A DNA stretch of 64,000 nt from Arabidopsis thaliana (Eukaryota > Streptophyta > Magnoliopsida > Brassicales > Brassicaceae). Of the stretch, positions 24,255 through 34,978 are shown one piece after another (the stretch's first letter is position 1; the number at the start of each line of letters is the position of its first letter). Under the pieces are notes generated by a model. It saw only the letters and a program-made list of their open reading frames with translations. It made no database searches and was not told the origin of the DNA. The stretch spans positions 28,567,971 to 28,631,970 of the forward strand of contig NC_003070.9 in NCBI RefSeq assembly GCF_000001735.4, read 5' to 3'. Position numbers and translations under genes: made by a program.

Positions 24255-24626
24255 ATGAAGAAACTAAATTCTAAAGGGATTAGACTCTCCGAATTGATGG
24301 AGAAATGGAGAAGAAGGAAGAAAGGGCACTTCGCTGTGTACACGAACGAAGGGAAGAGATTCGTTTTACCATTGGATTATCTGAATCATCCGATGTTACA
24401 GGTGCTATTGCAAATGGCTGAGGATGAGTTTGGGACTACCATTGATGGTCCTTTAAAAGTTCCTTGCGATGGAAGTTTAATGGATCACATCATCATGCTT
24501 GTGAGAAGGAGCATGTCCCATGATTATGATGATGTGGAGAAGTCTTCCACGAGCAGCACCTGCAAGGGAGCTTCAATCTCTTCTCTCTTTCGTGGACAGA
24601 GCCAGCTTCAGTCATTAGTTTCCTAA
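24255..24626 (+). CDS. SAUR56: SAUR auxin-responsive small protein, single exon, 123 aa
   Basis: The uninterrupted frame is typical of SAUR genes, which lack introns. The conserved SAUR core runs from about residue 22 to 86: KKGHFAVYTNEGKRFVLPL, then YLNHPMLQVLLQMAEDEFG and a GPLKVPCD block. The N-terminus is basic (EKWRRRKKG) and the C-terminus is Ser-rich. SAUR proteins of the growth-promoting groups inhibit PP2C.D phosphatases and so activate plasma-membrane H+-ATPase; whether this one does is inference. The family assignment is firm; the number 56 is from memory of the locus (AT1G76190). Confidence 0.92.
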   Translation: MKKLNSKGIRLSELMEKWRRRKKGHFAVYTNEGKRFVLPLDYLNHPMLQVLLQMAEDEFGTTIDGPLKVPCDGSLMDHIIMLVRRSMSHDYDDVEKSSTSSTCKGASISSLFRGQSQLQSLVS

Positions 24627-24795
24627 CCATTTGGAGTAATTGTTAACTTTTTTTGGAGAAGGGTTGTTCTATTTTGTGTATACCAACATGATCTTGTAAT
24701 AAATTAATTATTGTAATGTATCAATGATACAGTATCATCATTTGATTTTGAGTCTTTTTTTGACGGTTAAAACAACGATTTGGGACGAAGTTATA

Positions 24796-25160
24796 GGCCC
24801 TGAATGGATGCTGATTTTGGATTCAGTTTTTGAATTTAGATTTTAGTTTATAGATTTTAGATTTTAGTTTCAGATTTTTATTATTATATTTTTGTTTCAA
24901 AAACCCCAAAAAATTGGTTTTTGGTTTTTGAGAAAAATAACGTTGATTGAGTAAAAACTAGATTTCCTAAATTTTAGGAGAACTAAAAAACTAAAATCAT
25001 GAATGGAAAACTACAAGAAAATAATTTTTCTAAATTGTAGGGAAACCAAAATTTTAAAATCTTGATTGGTATGAAAATAAGTTTTTGGAAAACAAAAACC
25101 AAAAACTCTTACAAAATCTACAAAACATTCAATTCATGTATCCAAACTTCTTAAAGGGCC
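24796..25160. mobile_element. Possible MITE-like element with short inverted ends and internal duplication
   Basis: A 365-bp AT-rich block is bounded by GGCCCT (24796-24801) and its inverse AGGGCC (25155-25160); the ends share further loose similarity such as GGATG...TTTTGG against a mirrored TTTGGATACATG. Near the middle, GGTTTTTGGTTTTTGAG (about 24915-24931) is mirrored by CAAAAACCAAAAACTC (about 25085-25100). Two related units of about 60 bp lie between them, each reading CCTAAATTTTAGG or CTAAATTGTAGG followed by AAAAT..TGA. No clear target-site duplication is visible. Confidence 0.3.
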
Positions 25161-25380
25161 CAAAAAGGAAGAAAACATTGTGAAAGAAACAGATATAGAA
25201 ATGGGCCTTTGGTCTTTAAATTGGGCCTAAGCCTTTTAATTGAGGCCTTACTAAAAGTGACGACTCACATGGTTGAATCAAATCTCAGGTAGTAAATTGT
25301 CAAAGCTGAGGAGAAAGAAAGCTTTTTCGGTCTGAAATTGAAGTGCGAATCGGGGAATCTAGGGTTTCGAGAGAGAGATA
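25161..25380 (+). promoter_or_regulatory. Promoter with site II elements for the complex I subunit gene
   Basis: TGGGCC occurs at 25202-25207 and 25222-25227, with a related GGCC at about 25245. Paired site II motifs close to the start are characteristic of nuclear genes for mitochondrial proteins in Arabidopsis, consistent with the gene starting at 25381. A 5' leader ending in 'tctagggtttcgagag' precedes the ATG. Confidence 0.6.
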
Positions 25381-26010
25381 ATGGGTGGAGGAGGACATGG
25401 CGGAGGTATAACTTACAAGGGAGTCACTGTCCACACTCCCAAGACTTGGCACACCGTCACCGGAAAAGGCTTGTGCGCCGTTATGTGGTACATTTCTGAT
25501 TTCTCTCTTTCACCTAATTCGCTTTTGATTTTGGGACCTAGCTAATCTCGATCGTAGCTAGATCTCGCCATGGGGATTTTGGGCTAATTGATCATCTGAG
25601 GAATTTTGTATATAGAATCCATTTGAATCAAAAAATTGGATTTGTCAAATTAGTATCGGAGCTAATCAGGTAGATGTTAATTTGAATCAGATATTGCTTA
25701 TGTCAATTTCAGTTCGATGAGAATGGTTGAAGAAGTAATCGCACATAGGTTTTAACTTTCCCTAGCATTCACATCTTAAAAACTCAATTTTTGGTATTTT
25801 CAGGTTCTGGATTCTGTACAGGGCAAAGCAAGATGGTCCTGTAGTTATGGTAAAACTCTTTCATTTTTTATCTTTGTCTCGCTTTTGTAAATTTTATTGG
25901 TCCTAATATCTTTCGTGGTGGCTGAATCTGATCTTGCTATTGGCAATGGATAGGGATGGAGGCACCCTTGGGATGGTCATGGTGATCACGGTCACGGAGA
26001 TCATCACTAG
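25381..26010 (+). CDS. AT1G76200: Mitochondrial complex I subunit, NDUFB2/AGGG-like, 69 aa
   Basis: Three exons, 25381-25487, 25804-25849 and 25954-26010, join in frame. The protein begins MGGGGHGGGITYKG, has one hydrophobic segment around residues 31-41 (LCAVMWFWILY), then YRAKQDGPVV and a GWRHPWDGH motif, and ends in a His/Gly/Asp-rich tail (GDHGHGDHH). This fits the plant counterpart of the small accessory NADH dehydrogenase subunit NDUFB2, placed in the membrane arm. A further intron begins directly after the stop codon, within the 3' untranslated region. Confidence 0.9.
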
Positions 26011-26700
26011 GTAATGTCTTTACTAGTAGTATTGTCGATGGAATCATTAAGAAAGATGATTAAAAAATCTCCTTTTTCGTAGTAAACACGCATTATTGTT
26101 TATACCGTATAGCAATTCCTCAATGAAGCTAATGTCTATGCATAATGTAGAGTAGCATTTCTAAGTTGTCACTTACTAACAAGATCTCTTGTTAACTGCT
26201 ATCTAGTTGGTTTTGAAGAAAGATGATAGCTTTGATCTGGTTTTGGTTCATACAAGTGGTGAAAGTTTAGAGGATCTTTAACTTCTCTATAGGATGTTCT
26301 TGATTTATATCTACTAGAATGAATCATTGAAACTCTCGGGAGTGAATGAAAATTGAGTGCCTTTATTGTGAATGTTTGTTATTAGTTTAGTGGTACATGT
26401 TTTGAGTTTTCTCTTTGTTTAGACATTGATGATTTGTAGTTATCCTCGAGTTCACCTTTCATGTAACCATATAAGCATTGCTCAAACTACTTGACACTAA
26501 TCTGGTTTTGGGTTTTGCTGCTAGGTCTCACTGAACCTTTGAAGATCATGACGAAAAAAGGATCGTCTCTTGTTTTTTTCTTAATTTTCAGCTTCATATG
26601 TCGAAATAAAGAGAACTGTGAAGAAGACGTGAATTGTTTTTGTACACAACTTTGTAAGACTTGCTGCTTCTGTTTTAAGTTACTACTTGTGTGTTGCACT
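26011..26700 (+). other. 3' untranslated region with an intron starting at the stop codon
   Basis: The TAG stop at 26008-26010 is directly followed by GTAATG. A matching acceptor, TTTTGCTGCTAG, ends at 26524, followed by sequence beginning GTCTCACTG and a likely polyadenylation area near 26700-26750. The intron would be 26011-26524 (514 nt). The short frame at 26491-26706 is non-coding in this reading. Confidence 0.65.
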
Positions 26701-27231
26701 TCCTGATCATGTTGTTATTTTGCTGTCAACAAATTAATTTGAAATAAAACGCATTGCGAGATTCGTGTTTTTAGATCCAGCCTCCAATGATACGAATTAC
26801 AAAGAAACACTAGAAATTAGTTATATTCGCTGTGTTAAGTATACAAATTAACACTTACGAAACTGAATTTGTTAATGGTTTTTATAACTATATCTGAAAA
26901 CCAAAAAAAATATGCAAAATCATCAAATTGAAAATGTCTATTCTAGCAACATGAATTGTGAATAAATAAACAAACATCTATAATTCAAATTTTACTTGAA
27001 TAACAATTTCATTTTGACTCTATTTTTGGTGAAGACAAAAAGTGTGCCTTCAACTTCAAGTCTTTAATCCAAGTAGCCAGTTTAGGAAACGGGTAAAAAA
27101 ATAAATTATATAGAATAAAAGAATTTGATGTTGCAAACTTGAAAATAAGTTTACAAATCAATCTATTTAATGTTAACTAAACATGTCCGCTTGAAGCAAA
27201 ACCTAACCGATCCGGACATATCATATATTAT
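26701..27231. other. Intergenic: convergent 3' flanks
   Basis: This 531-bp AT-rich stretch lies between the 3' ends of the complex I subunit gene (+) and the first DUF241 gene (-). I see no gene, repeat or regulatory element beyond possible poly(A) signals. Confidence 0.5.
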
Positions 27232-27912
27232 CTAGTTGGTGAGAATATTAAGAAGTGAAACTCTCGTCTGAATCAATCGCCGGAAAATAGATTCCAACTC
27301 TATTTCAAGCTCCACTACAGTAATCTCCGCCGCCTCCAACCTCGTAGTCGCGCTTTGCACCGCAGTCTCGTCCCATTCATCATCTAACAAATAGGAAGAC
27401 CGAATGGAAAAGATCGAAGACAAAGACCCTTTGCTCGATCTCTTCTCTAGCCAAGGAATACAACCAAGTGAGAACAAAGACTCAACCATCGTCACAACGA
27501 CTCTTCTCACTTCCTTCAAAACTTCTGTGACAAACAGAAGGTTCTGTTCTATTGGCATGGCCACTCTTCCTTCGTTTCCTTTCATGTTCTTCAAACAGTT
27601 TAAGCATTTCAGTGTCTCCTTCTTGAGCTTGTTCTTATACCGATTATACGCAGCTATCTTCTCGTTGACATCAGATGATTCGTTGCCACGTAGAGTCAGT
27701 TGTAGATCTTGCAAGCTGTGTTTCACGAGCGTCATCACATCTTTGGATACGTTACAGATGTCTAACATCCTCAATGAAGCTTCTGAAACTTGTTCCGTCC
27801 ATTTCTCTTGTCCTTGTTGAGACAGAGATTCTCTTGTTTTCGGACAGTGATGGAGGAGATAGTTTACGCAGTCGTGTAGCTCTCTCAAACCCTCAAAGTT
27901 AATCTGAGCCAT
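27232..27912 (-). CDS. AT1G76210: DUF241/BPS1-like protein, short form, 226 aa
   Basis: The single exon encodes a helical protein of the plant DUF241 family (annotated in databases as BPS1-like). It contains the conserved N-terminal helices (LRELHDCVNYLLHH), a central SLQDLQLTLRG block, and the family's C-terminal tail LIQTRVSLLNILTN. It lacks the basic, Ser/Arg-rich leader of about 60 residues seen in its neighbour starting at 35905. A TATA box in minus sense at 28066-28078 places the transcript start close to the ORF, so the short N-terminus appears real. No biochemical role is established to my knowledge. Upstream on the same strand lie two more members, suggesting tandem duplication. Confidence 0.88.
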   Translation of the reverse strand: MAQINFEGLRELHDCVNYLLHHCPKTRESLSQQGQEKWTEQVSEASLRMLDICNVSKDVMTLVKHSLQDLQLTLRGNESSDVNEKIAAYNRYKNKLKKETLKCLNCLKNMKGNEGRVAMPIEQNLLFVTEVLKEVRRVVVTMVESLFSLGCIPWLEKRSSKGSLSSIFSIRSSYLLDDEWDETAVQSATTRLEAAEITVVELEIELESIFRRLIQTRVSLLNILTN

Positions 27913-29559
27913 AGATAGATCTTAATCTATTCGAGATACTTAGCTTTATGAATGTAAAAAAAGAATTTGAAAAGGTATTTTTTGATGTAATTGTGAATGG
28001 TTTTTAGGGCTTCTTGAGAGTTTTAAGCGAAGATTAGAGATATATTGAATGTGTGTAAGAATGAGATTATATATAGAGGTTAAGAAGGATCTGAGGGAAA
28101 GTACGATGAAGGTTCCCAAGTTTGGGTTTTTGTACGGACGTGGGACATCCGGGGAACAGCTCATTTTGGAGGTATTATCAAAACAATGATTTAAATGATT
28201 CAAAACATGTCACAAGGAACCTTCTTTGTACGTAAGAGGCACTCGTGGATTAGGGTACATTGTGGATTCGTTTAGATTTTCAATTTATAATATATAGTTT
28301 TAAAGATTTTTATTCTAATATATAGTCTTAAGGTTTAATTATATACTATATACCATGCATGCACGAGCGACGGTGCCAGGCTGTGTTGGTAAATTGCAAC
28401 AATTTGGAACAGACGGACGAATATTAAATGAGATGAGAAATGTTTAGATTTTGGATCAGACTTTAAATATTATGTTAAGGGTTTGTCAGATATGTTTTAT
28501 GTATCAAGTTAAATGGATATATTAATTACCAACAAGAAAGTAATATAAGTCTTACAGTAACAGAAAACAAATAATGGTAACTACTTGATCAATATGAATA
28601 TATGATCAATAATCATTTTAAAACCGGAACTTATCTTTGGCAATACATGCGATTGTGACATTGTGTTACGTGTTAACCTCTCAATATATGTTTCTGGACA
28701 AGCGAAATATTCACAGTTTCACACAAATACCAATATACCTTTTCTATAACGTGGACAGTAATAATACGCATACATTAATACATATATGTTTATATGTCTA
28801 ATTTCTCTATCAATCAGGTAACCACCTCGACGGCTCGACGCATGAATACATCCTGGATTAGATTTTATGTTTAAGATCTTTATATCTCAGGTTATTTTCA
28901 ACAAATTAATATCTTCCCACAAATTATATAATTAGATTCATATCCCTCCAACTCCAAATGCTGAAATGCTTTCATTTTTATTATGTTGTTAGTGCAGCAA
29001 TCTTATTATTCGATTTCCCGTTTGGAAGGTATAGCTACTAATTATAACGAATAATCAACCATGCATTATATTTTCTCTGTTGTCATCATCATGTAGAGAC
29101 ATTATTGCGTGATTAAAAAAAGAGAAATAAGAAGACATTATTGCGTGATTATAAAAACACACAGAGAAAATAAGACATTATTGCGTAATTTCTTTAGCTA
29201 TTTTTTTTGCAAACAACCCATCAAACATAAAATAAAGCCCATGAAACTCAATTAATAAGCCCATTATCTCAAATTCATCCTTACTCTGTTTTGCAACAAC
29301 TTCTGATAAGAAAACTGATACACTCATCAGTCTCATGATTGTATAACTATAAACTTATGAAATATTCATAGAGTACTGAAGTGATCTGCTGATAATTGTT
29401 ATCTCGAACTCGTATTCTTGACAAGTAATCGTTTGAATATGATTTAAGAACGCTGCACACAAAGTTTTACAAGTTCTAAAGATCAATATGATCTGAGAGA
29501 CTTTGCCTAAACTAAAGCCAACAATACTTCACAATGAACAAAATTACATCTATACAATC
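27913..29559. other. Intergenic between two DUF241 genes
   Basis: The left 170 bp is the leader and promoter of the 27912 gene, with CTCTATATATAA (minus sense) near 28066-28078. The remainder is AT-rich non-coding DNA. A three-copy short repeat at 29097-29187 is listed separately. The right end should be the 3' untranslated region of the next DUF241 gene. Confidence 0.5.
29097..29187 (+). repeat. Three copies of an AGACATTATTGCGT-type motif
   Basis: The motif AGACATTATTGCGTGATTA occurs at about 29097-29115 and 29133-29151, and with one change (GTAATT) at about 29173-29189, spaced roughly 36-40 bp. It forms a small minisatellite-like array in intergenic DNA. Confidence 0.75.
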
Positions 29560-30330
29560 TCAAAGAGTAAGCATGTTAAGAAAAGAAACTCTTGTCTTCA
29601 ACAGTTTCTTATACACACACTCCAACTCTTTCTCTGTTTCTTCAATCTCATGTTCTGTTTCTCTCAACTTCTTCAGCTCATCCACATCAACTTCTTGATT
29701 CTTCTTATTAAAAATCCTCGACACAATTCCTCTCCTTGATCCTTTCTTTTGATCTCTCTGATCCTTCGTCACTACCTCAATCAACAAAGAAACCAAAACA
29801 TCAAAGCTGGTCTTTTCAACTCTTTTCATTACATTAATGACATCTCCACAATCTCTCTTCCTCTTCCTCATCTTCTCCTCTGTTTTCTTCAATTGTTTGA
29901 CGATGGTTCTGCTCAGTGCTCTTCTCTTAAACACGTACGCGTCTGTCTCACGCGCCACGAAAGCTTCTTGATCTTCTCCTGACTTGCTTCTGATCAATCT
30001 CCTCCTCAAGCTTGATTCGAGTTCCCTGACTTGTTCCTTTATCTCCATCAGAACGTCTCTGATCGTGCTGCAGATATCAAGAACCTCGATGAATCCGTCA
30101 GAAACATCTTCAAATCCTGTGAAAGACTTTTGAGTTTTAGTCGTTTGAAAACGGAGGAAAACTTCGACAACCTCGTACAGATTCTTTAAAACTCCAAGTT
30201 TCCGACGAGCGGACTCTGGTCTTTTCTTTAGTAACAGAAGATGATCTTCGATGGCTCGAGACAGAGGATTAACGTCTTCGGACCAGCTTGTTGAACGCAC
30301 GTGTGCACCAGATGATGAAGTACAAGCCAT
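29560..30330 (-). CDS. AT1G76220: DUF241/BPS1-like protein, 256 aa
   Basis: The single uninterrupted exon encodes a helical DUF241 family protein. Features in order: polar N-terminus with WSEDVNPLSRAIEDHL, a helix around LKNLYEVVEVFL, the region FIEVLDICSTIRDVLMEIKE, a Lys/Arg-rich stretch (KKTEEKMRKRKRDC), then a C-terminal coiled-coil-like segment ending TRVSFLNMLTL. The same tail appears in both neighbours, so the three are paralogues. The middle part is more basic than in the other two copies. The function is unknown; the family name derives from similarity to BYPASS1-type plant proteins. Confidence 0.88.
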   Translation of the reverse strand: MACTSSSGAHVRSTSWSEDVNPLSRAIEDHLLLLKKRPESARRKLGVLKNLYEVVEVFLRFQTTKTQKSFTGFEDVSDGFIEVLDICSTIRDVLMEIKEQVRELESSLRRRLIRSKSGEDQEAFVARETDAYVFKRRALSRTIVKQLKKTEEKMRKRKRDCGDVINVMKRVEKTSFDVLVSLLIEVVTKDQRDQKKGSRRGIVSRIFNKKNQEVDVDELKKLRETEHEIEETEKELECVYKKLLKTRVSFLNMLTL

Positions 30331-32020
30331 GGCTGATTCACTCTATAGAGATAATAATGTATAGTCAACGAATGAAAAGGTTTAGCTTCTCATTAAAACG
30401 TACTCTCACCAATATATATGTATGTGTCTCTATGTACATGCATGATTAAGTTTGAATATACATATACTTGCACGTAGAGGTAAGTCAATAGGTCGACGAA
30501 TATAGATACAGGCTGGAATTGGCTGTTGCAATTAAGTTTCTTCCGACAGTCTAACGACAAATCTACACTCTTCTCCTTCATGATAAATTTTCCCTCTTTT
30601 TTTTTTTGGCTTGGCATTAAATATTCATATATGGCTGAAACAACCAATTAATCACATAGGTGAACATGCTGCTTAGCAAATGATTTTCATGCAAGATCAT
30701 CATGGACAATAACATTCACACGGATAATTTCTTCTTGATTATTTTGTACATTTTATTTAGGTAAATATGTGAAGTCTCTCCTGAATATCTTTTTTTTGTA
30801 TTACCTTGATTTAACAACATGATGAGCAGTAATTCTTCTCTAGGTATCAATGTAATAGTTAAACAGAAAAAGACCAAATATTGAGGGGGGATCGATAAAA
30901 ACCTGAAATGATCTTACTTCCAAATTTCAGTTGCTTATACTGATTGCATGTGCGGCAACCTTGGATGGGCTGCGGAAATACGAAACCAACAAGAAACAAT
31001 AACCGTTGGCTGCGAAGTCGCTCTCGTAATCTCTGCAACGTTTATTATAATACCATTGGAGATTTCACAGATTAAGAAATGTCCAAATACCATTTGTATA
31101 CGATATACACGCATACATGTAATATAATAGTTTTCCAATTAGGGGAAAGCTGGGAATGTGCACGAATGGGAATACTTCTTAAACTAAACCATCAACCAAG
31201 TTGGTTTCGTGACAACCTGGATGTGTTTTTATAAACGTCATGGTAGATCATAACATTCCATATACATCTATTGCTATTGTATAACTTACAAAAAAAAATA
31301 GAGCCTATTTAAACCAAAATAATAATAATCTATTTATTAACTAGGTGTTATCCACGCTTACATTTATCTAAAATTTGTAATTTAAAAAACAAATAATAAA
31401 ATAAGACCAGAATATGCAATACTAATGATGTGGTTTCATGCTGAGTTAATTAGTGTGTTAATATATCAAATTTAAAATTTATTGTTCTTGAAAACTAAAC
31501 TAATTATTGTATAGTTGAAACAAACTACAATTCATAGATCATTCTTGCTATCGTTATTATCACATAATATTAATGGATCGGAAGAGATTGTTTTAAAACG
31601 ATCAAAGTATATGAATTGCTATTATTATTTATTTTGACCTATAGGGAAAATTATACATATACACAACAGACCTAATACAAGGAAAAAGGAAATCTAAAAA
31701 AGGAACACTTGTACAACAAATTATATACAAATATGAGTAAATAGAGATATTCATGATAAGAATGTGAGACTACAAGATAAGTAGATAACCAATACTACAA
31801 GGAAAAGGAAATCTACAAAAAGGAAACTCTTGTACGACAAAAAATTATACAGATTACGAGTTAACAGAGATATTCATGATAGGATATGAAATATACATAC
31901 CCGAATAGATCACAGGCTAAGGCTAAATCCGATCGAGGGATGAGAAAACAATACAGAGACAGTTAGAACGGAACTGTATATGGTAATACAAATATTCCGA
32001 ATTGAGGCGAAAACTGGGCC
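30331..32020. other. Intergenic: promoter of the 30330 DUF241 gene and 3' flank of the orphan gene
   Basis: A TATA-like sequence (CATATATATTGG in minus sense, near 30410) lies about 80 bp before the 30330 start. The short frames at 30393-30647 and 30935-31138 (-) have no domain. A sequence at about 31338-31355 (ACTAGGTGTTATCCACGC) resembles an inverted Helitron 3' end but lacks the second hairpin arm. The tandem duplication at 31674-31880 is listed separately. Confidence 0.45.
31674..31880 (+). repeat. Imperfect tandem duplication, period about 120 bp
   Basis: The order AATACAAGGAAAA, GGAAATCTA, AAAAAGGAA, CTTGTAC, ACAA, TTATA, then AGAGATATTCATGATA appears at about 31674-31757 and again at 31794-31877. 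The copies differ by several substitutions and short indels, so the duplication is not recent. It lies just 3' of the orphan gene ending at 32021 and may enter its 3' untranslated region. Confidence 0.75.
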
Positions 32021-32410
32021 TTAGCTAGGAAACAAGGAATCTCCACATGATCTCTGCAGCAACTTCATGATCATCTCTGCATCGTTCTTGATAGCGGCTT
32101 TATTAGTGGTAACAACATTCTTTTGCTGATTGTTACCAAAAAGCCAGTCATCATCAAATAACGTGTTGAATCCAGATTCGTTGCTTGGCTTATACTTCTT
32201 TCTATTCTTTGATTCACAAATTGCATCTTCCCTTATCGTCTTCTTACTGCTATGACTAGCATCAGACAAACACGCATCTTCTTCTTCTGTCAAACAACTC
32301 TTCTCAAGTTGTTCTGATTCATCTGAAACTTGCTTGTTTGGTAAATATTCCTCTTTCGTATTCTCTTCCCGTTGTACCTTTTTAGAAGAAGCCATGATTT
32401 GTCTTTCCAT
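32021..32410 (-). CDS. AT1G76230: Small acidic orphan protein, about 129 aa
   Basis: I do not recognise a domain. The first ATG in frame is at 32410 (MERQIMASSKK); the open frame extends further only through a non-ATG codon. The protein is hydrophilic and rich in Glu, Lys and Ser (for example KSCLTEEEDACLSDASHSSKK), then has a more ordered C-terminal part: GFNTLFDDDWLFGNNQQK and IKNDAEMIMKLLQRSCGDSLF. The latter could be an amphipathic helix; FDDDWLF looks like a short acidic-aromatic interaction motif. In minus sense TTATAAATA lies near 32558-32567, a plausible TATA box about 150 bp upstream. The locus name is from position in order only. Confidence 0.6.
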   Translation of the reverse strand: MERQIMASSKKVQREENTKEEYLPNKQVSDESEQLEKSCLTEEEDACLSDASHSSKKTIREDAICESKNRKKYKPSNESGFNTLFDDDWLFGNNQQKNVVTTNKAAIKNDAEMIMKLLQRSCGDSLFPS

Positions 32411-34978
32411 CTTCGACAAAAGTTCTGACTGAATCGAATCTAGGTTTCAGATCACGCGTAAGACACCTCTATTGTTATATCGACGAGAGATCAAATCAGC
32501 GAGTTTTTGTTGAGAATGTAATGGTAAGACTTCTGTGGATAGTGAGGGTTAGGTCTTTATTTATAAGACTTACCTGTGGCGGTGTGGGGATAAATGCGAC
32601 ATTTGCATTGGGCTAAAAATGGGCCTACTTATAAATATGGCCGAATCATAAGGCCCATTTTTTAGGGAAAGTGTTCAATAACATGGGTGACATTGATTTA
32701 GGAACTGCGTGTTGTTCGGAAGTTTTTAAAACACGGGGGACATGTAGTTAAGGCGTGAAATGAACCGTTGCTTTTAATCATGTATATACTTGTGCACTAA
32801 AAAAGGACTTTGATATAAAGGCCCCACGAAGTTTTATATTCAAAATTCGTACCACACAAAAGTTACAACTTTTTTAGAACACTACTCAAAAATTTAAGTT
32901 TGGCTTCGTCTAACCCCACAAAGTTTTAAAACTGTGTGTAAATTTGTTAGCCATCAATTGTTAACACTTTCAATAGACCTGAGAATCATTTTATATGATT
33001 AATCAACCAGAAATAATTGCTAAACATAACCTAACATGTCTAGTTTAGATTCCAATTAACTGAAAATAAATTAAAACCCCAATTAAAAAAGGAAAAGTTT
33101 TGTAAGACATGATTTAAATGCGGTGTATTTTGTTATTTTCTCTCTGATAATTAGCTACACCGTTTTCTATTTGGCATTTTGGGCACGAAGTAAAATTGAA
33201 TTCCTCAATAGAATAGATATATGTGACTTGAACCATATTCCATTTACAAATGAAACTAAAGTGTGACAAAAAGAAATGCATATACAAATATGCATACATT
33301 TTTACAATCAGCTATTAAACGATGAAAACATTCTTGAAAGTTAAAAATATATATTAGTTTGTGTCGTAACAAGAAAACATTCGATTATTAAAAAACATTC
33401 ACTTGATATTAAGGATAAAACCTAACATCTAAATAAACCCCAACTATACATATTGACAACAATAACCAACTATACATAATTGATGTATAACAAATAGTGC
33501 CCAATAATTGGGTAAAGATATTTGAAGTCCTAAATTATTAGGAACATGTAAAGTTCATCCTAATTTCTAAATAGTGCTATTAACTTTTAATTGTGTCCTA
33601 AACTAATCAAAGACTAATCATTCGTGTTGAAGACCAATATCCTTTTCCATCTGTGTTATCTTCTTTGTTGGGAGTTGGATTGAAGGCATAACCAAATCCT
33701 AGTTGTCAATTTTGGCATCGTTGTAACATTATTCCAACCAAAGTAAAGCTTTTTATCAACAATAATACACGCAAGTTGCATTTCAATGCAACCAACCCAA
33801 TTATATCCCAACGGTAAACCGGATTCAGTATTTTATGAGTGATTAGTCCGGTTATTGAATCCACAAGTCGAACCGGTCATAGCAGCCAACACGTACCGCC
33901 GCTAAGAGGGGAAAGATTCTAATTTTGTAAGTTAGAGAAAATTAATAATTAACCAATTAATTGTTAAATTAATAGCACTATATAGACTAAGGTTTGTTGT
34001 CCAGCAAACCCCACGTTTAATACGGTGTTAGTCAAATAATTAAGTCCTAATCCGAATCAGATCAAGATGATAATTGAAAAGCATCCCTAACAAACCATGT
34101 GGTGGCATTCTGAGTTATCACTAATTAAAACTTAAGAGAGGCCACAAAATATCAAAACGAATCCATCGACGTGAAATGCTTACAAGTTATATGTCTTCTT
34201 ATGTCCTTTAATTAAATTTTCTCTCTATTATTTCCGGCAAGTATATGTGTCAAGTGAGTTTGTTCACGCATGCTGTTTGTGTTCTTATATTTGATGTTTT
34301 GTTGTCTACCAAATAAATGATAATGCATGGCCATGGTATGAGATGGCTTGTGAAAGACCTTGGTTCTTAATTAACGCGTAACCATTTTTTTTCTCTTGTC
34401 AAAGAACTTTTTTTTTTTGTAAAACTAGATTAAAACAAGAAGAAATTCGTTTGAAGCAACTAAATCTATGATCAAAATTTGGTATTTTTCTAATTATAAC
34501 ATAAAAACAACAATAAAAAGGCAGCAAATTTGGGAATACGGTAATAAAGCACACGGTTCATTTATAATTTGGATTGGTTATGTTTTAAGCTAGAAAACTA
34601 TATAGTATTTACGGTGGAAAATAAAATTTGTTTAACAAATTCAAATAAAAATGTCTCCAACTTATATACAAATATGGTTCGTTATGTAATTATGTTTTTG
34701 TTTTAGCTAATAGTTTGCTGAATTGTGAAGATGGAAGTGAACTATTCAAAGTTCAGTTTTAAAAATAAAAATCCTTTTAACAAAAACAAAAGTTCAATTT
34801 TAAAAAGGTGAATTTAATTATCGAGTTATAGATACAAGGATTATGTAAAGTATCGTTTATTTATTTGTTTTTCTATTTTCTTTCATGTAGTTAACCTCAT
34901 ACAAATAATAAAAATAATGTGACAAAATAACGCAAATAGACAGGAAACAAGAAGAAAAAGAATGAGAGTGATAATTAG
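32411..34978. other. AT-rich intergenic region
   Basis: About 2.6 kb without a supported gene. The left 200 bp holds the promoter of the orphan gene, including a TGGGCC-like motif near 32620 and a TATA-like box near 32560. The rest is AT-rich, with short open frames such as 33114-33299 (-) that carry no domain. The right end is the 3' flank of the next DUF241 gene. No repeat or transposon end was convincing. Confidence 0.45.

Noticed and set aside
27404-27820. Plus-strand open frame of 138 residues
   Set aside because: It is the complement of the DUF241 gene at 27232-27912; codon periodicity is explained by that gene.
31335-31360. Inverted Helitron-like end (ACTAGGTGTTATCCACGC)
   Set aside because: The sequence has the terminal CTAG in reverse but only one arm of the expected hairpin, and I found no convincing partner end.
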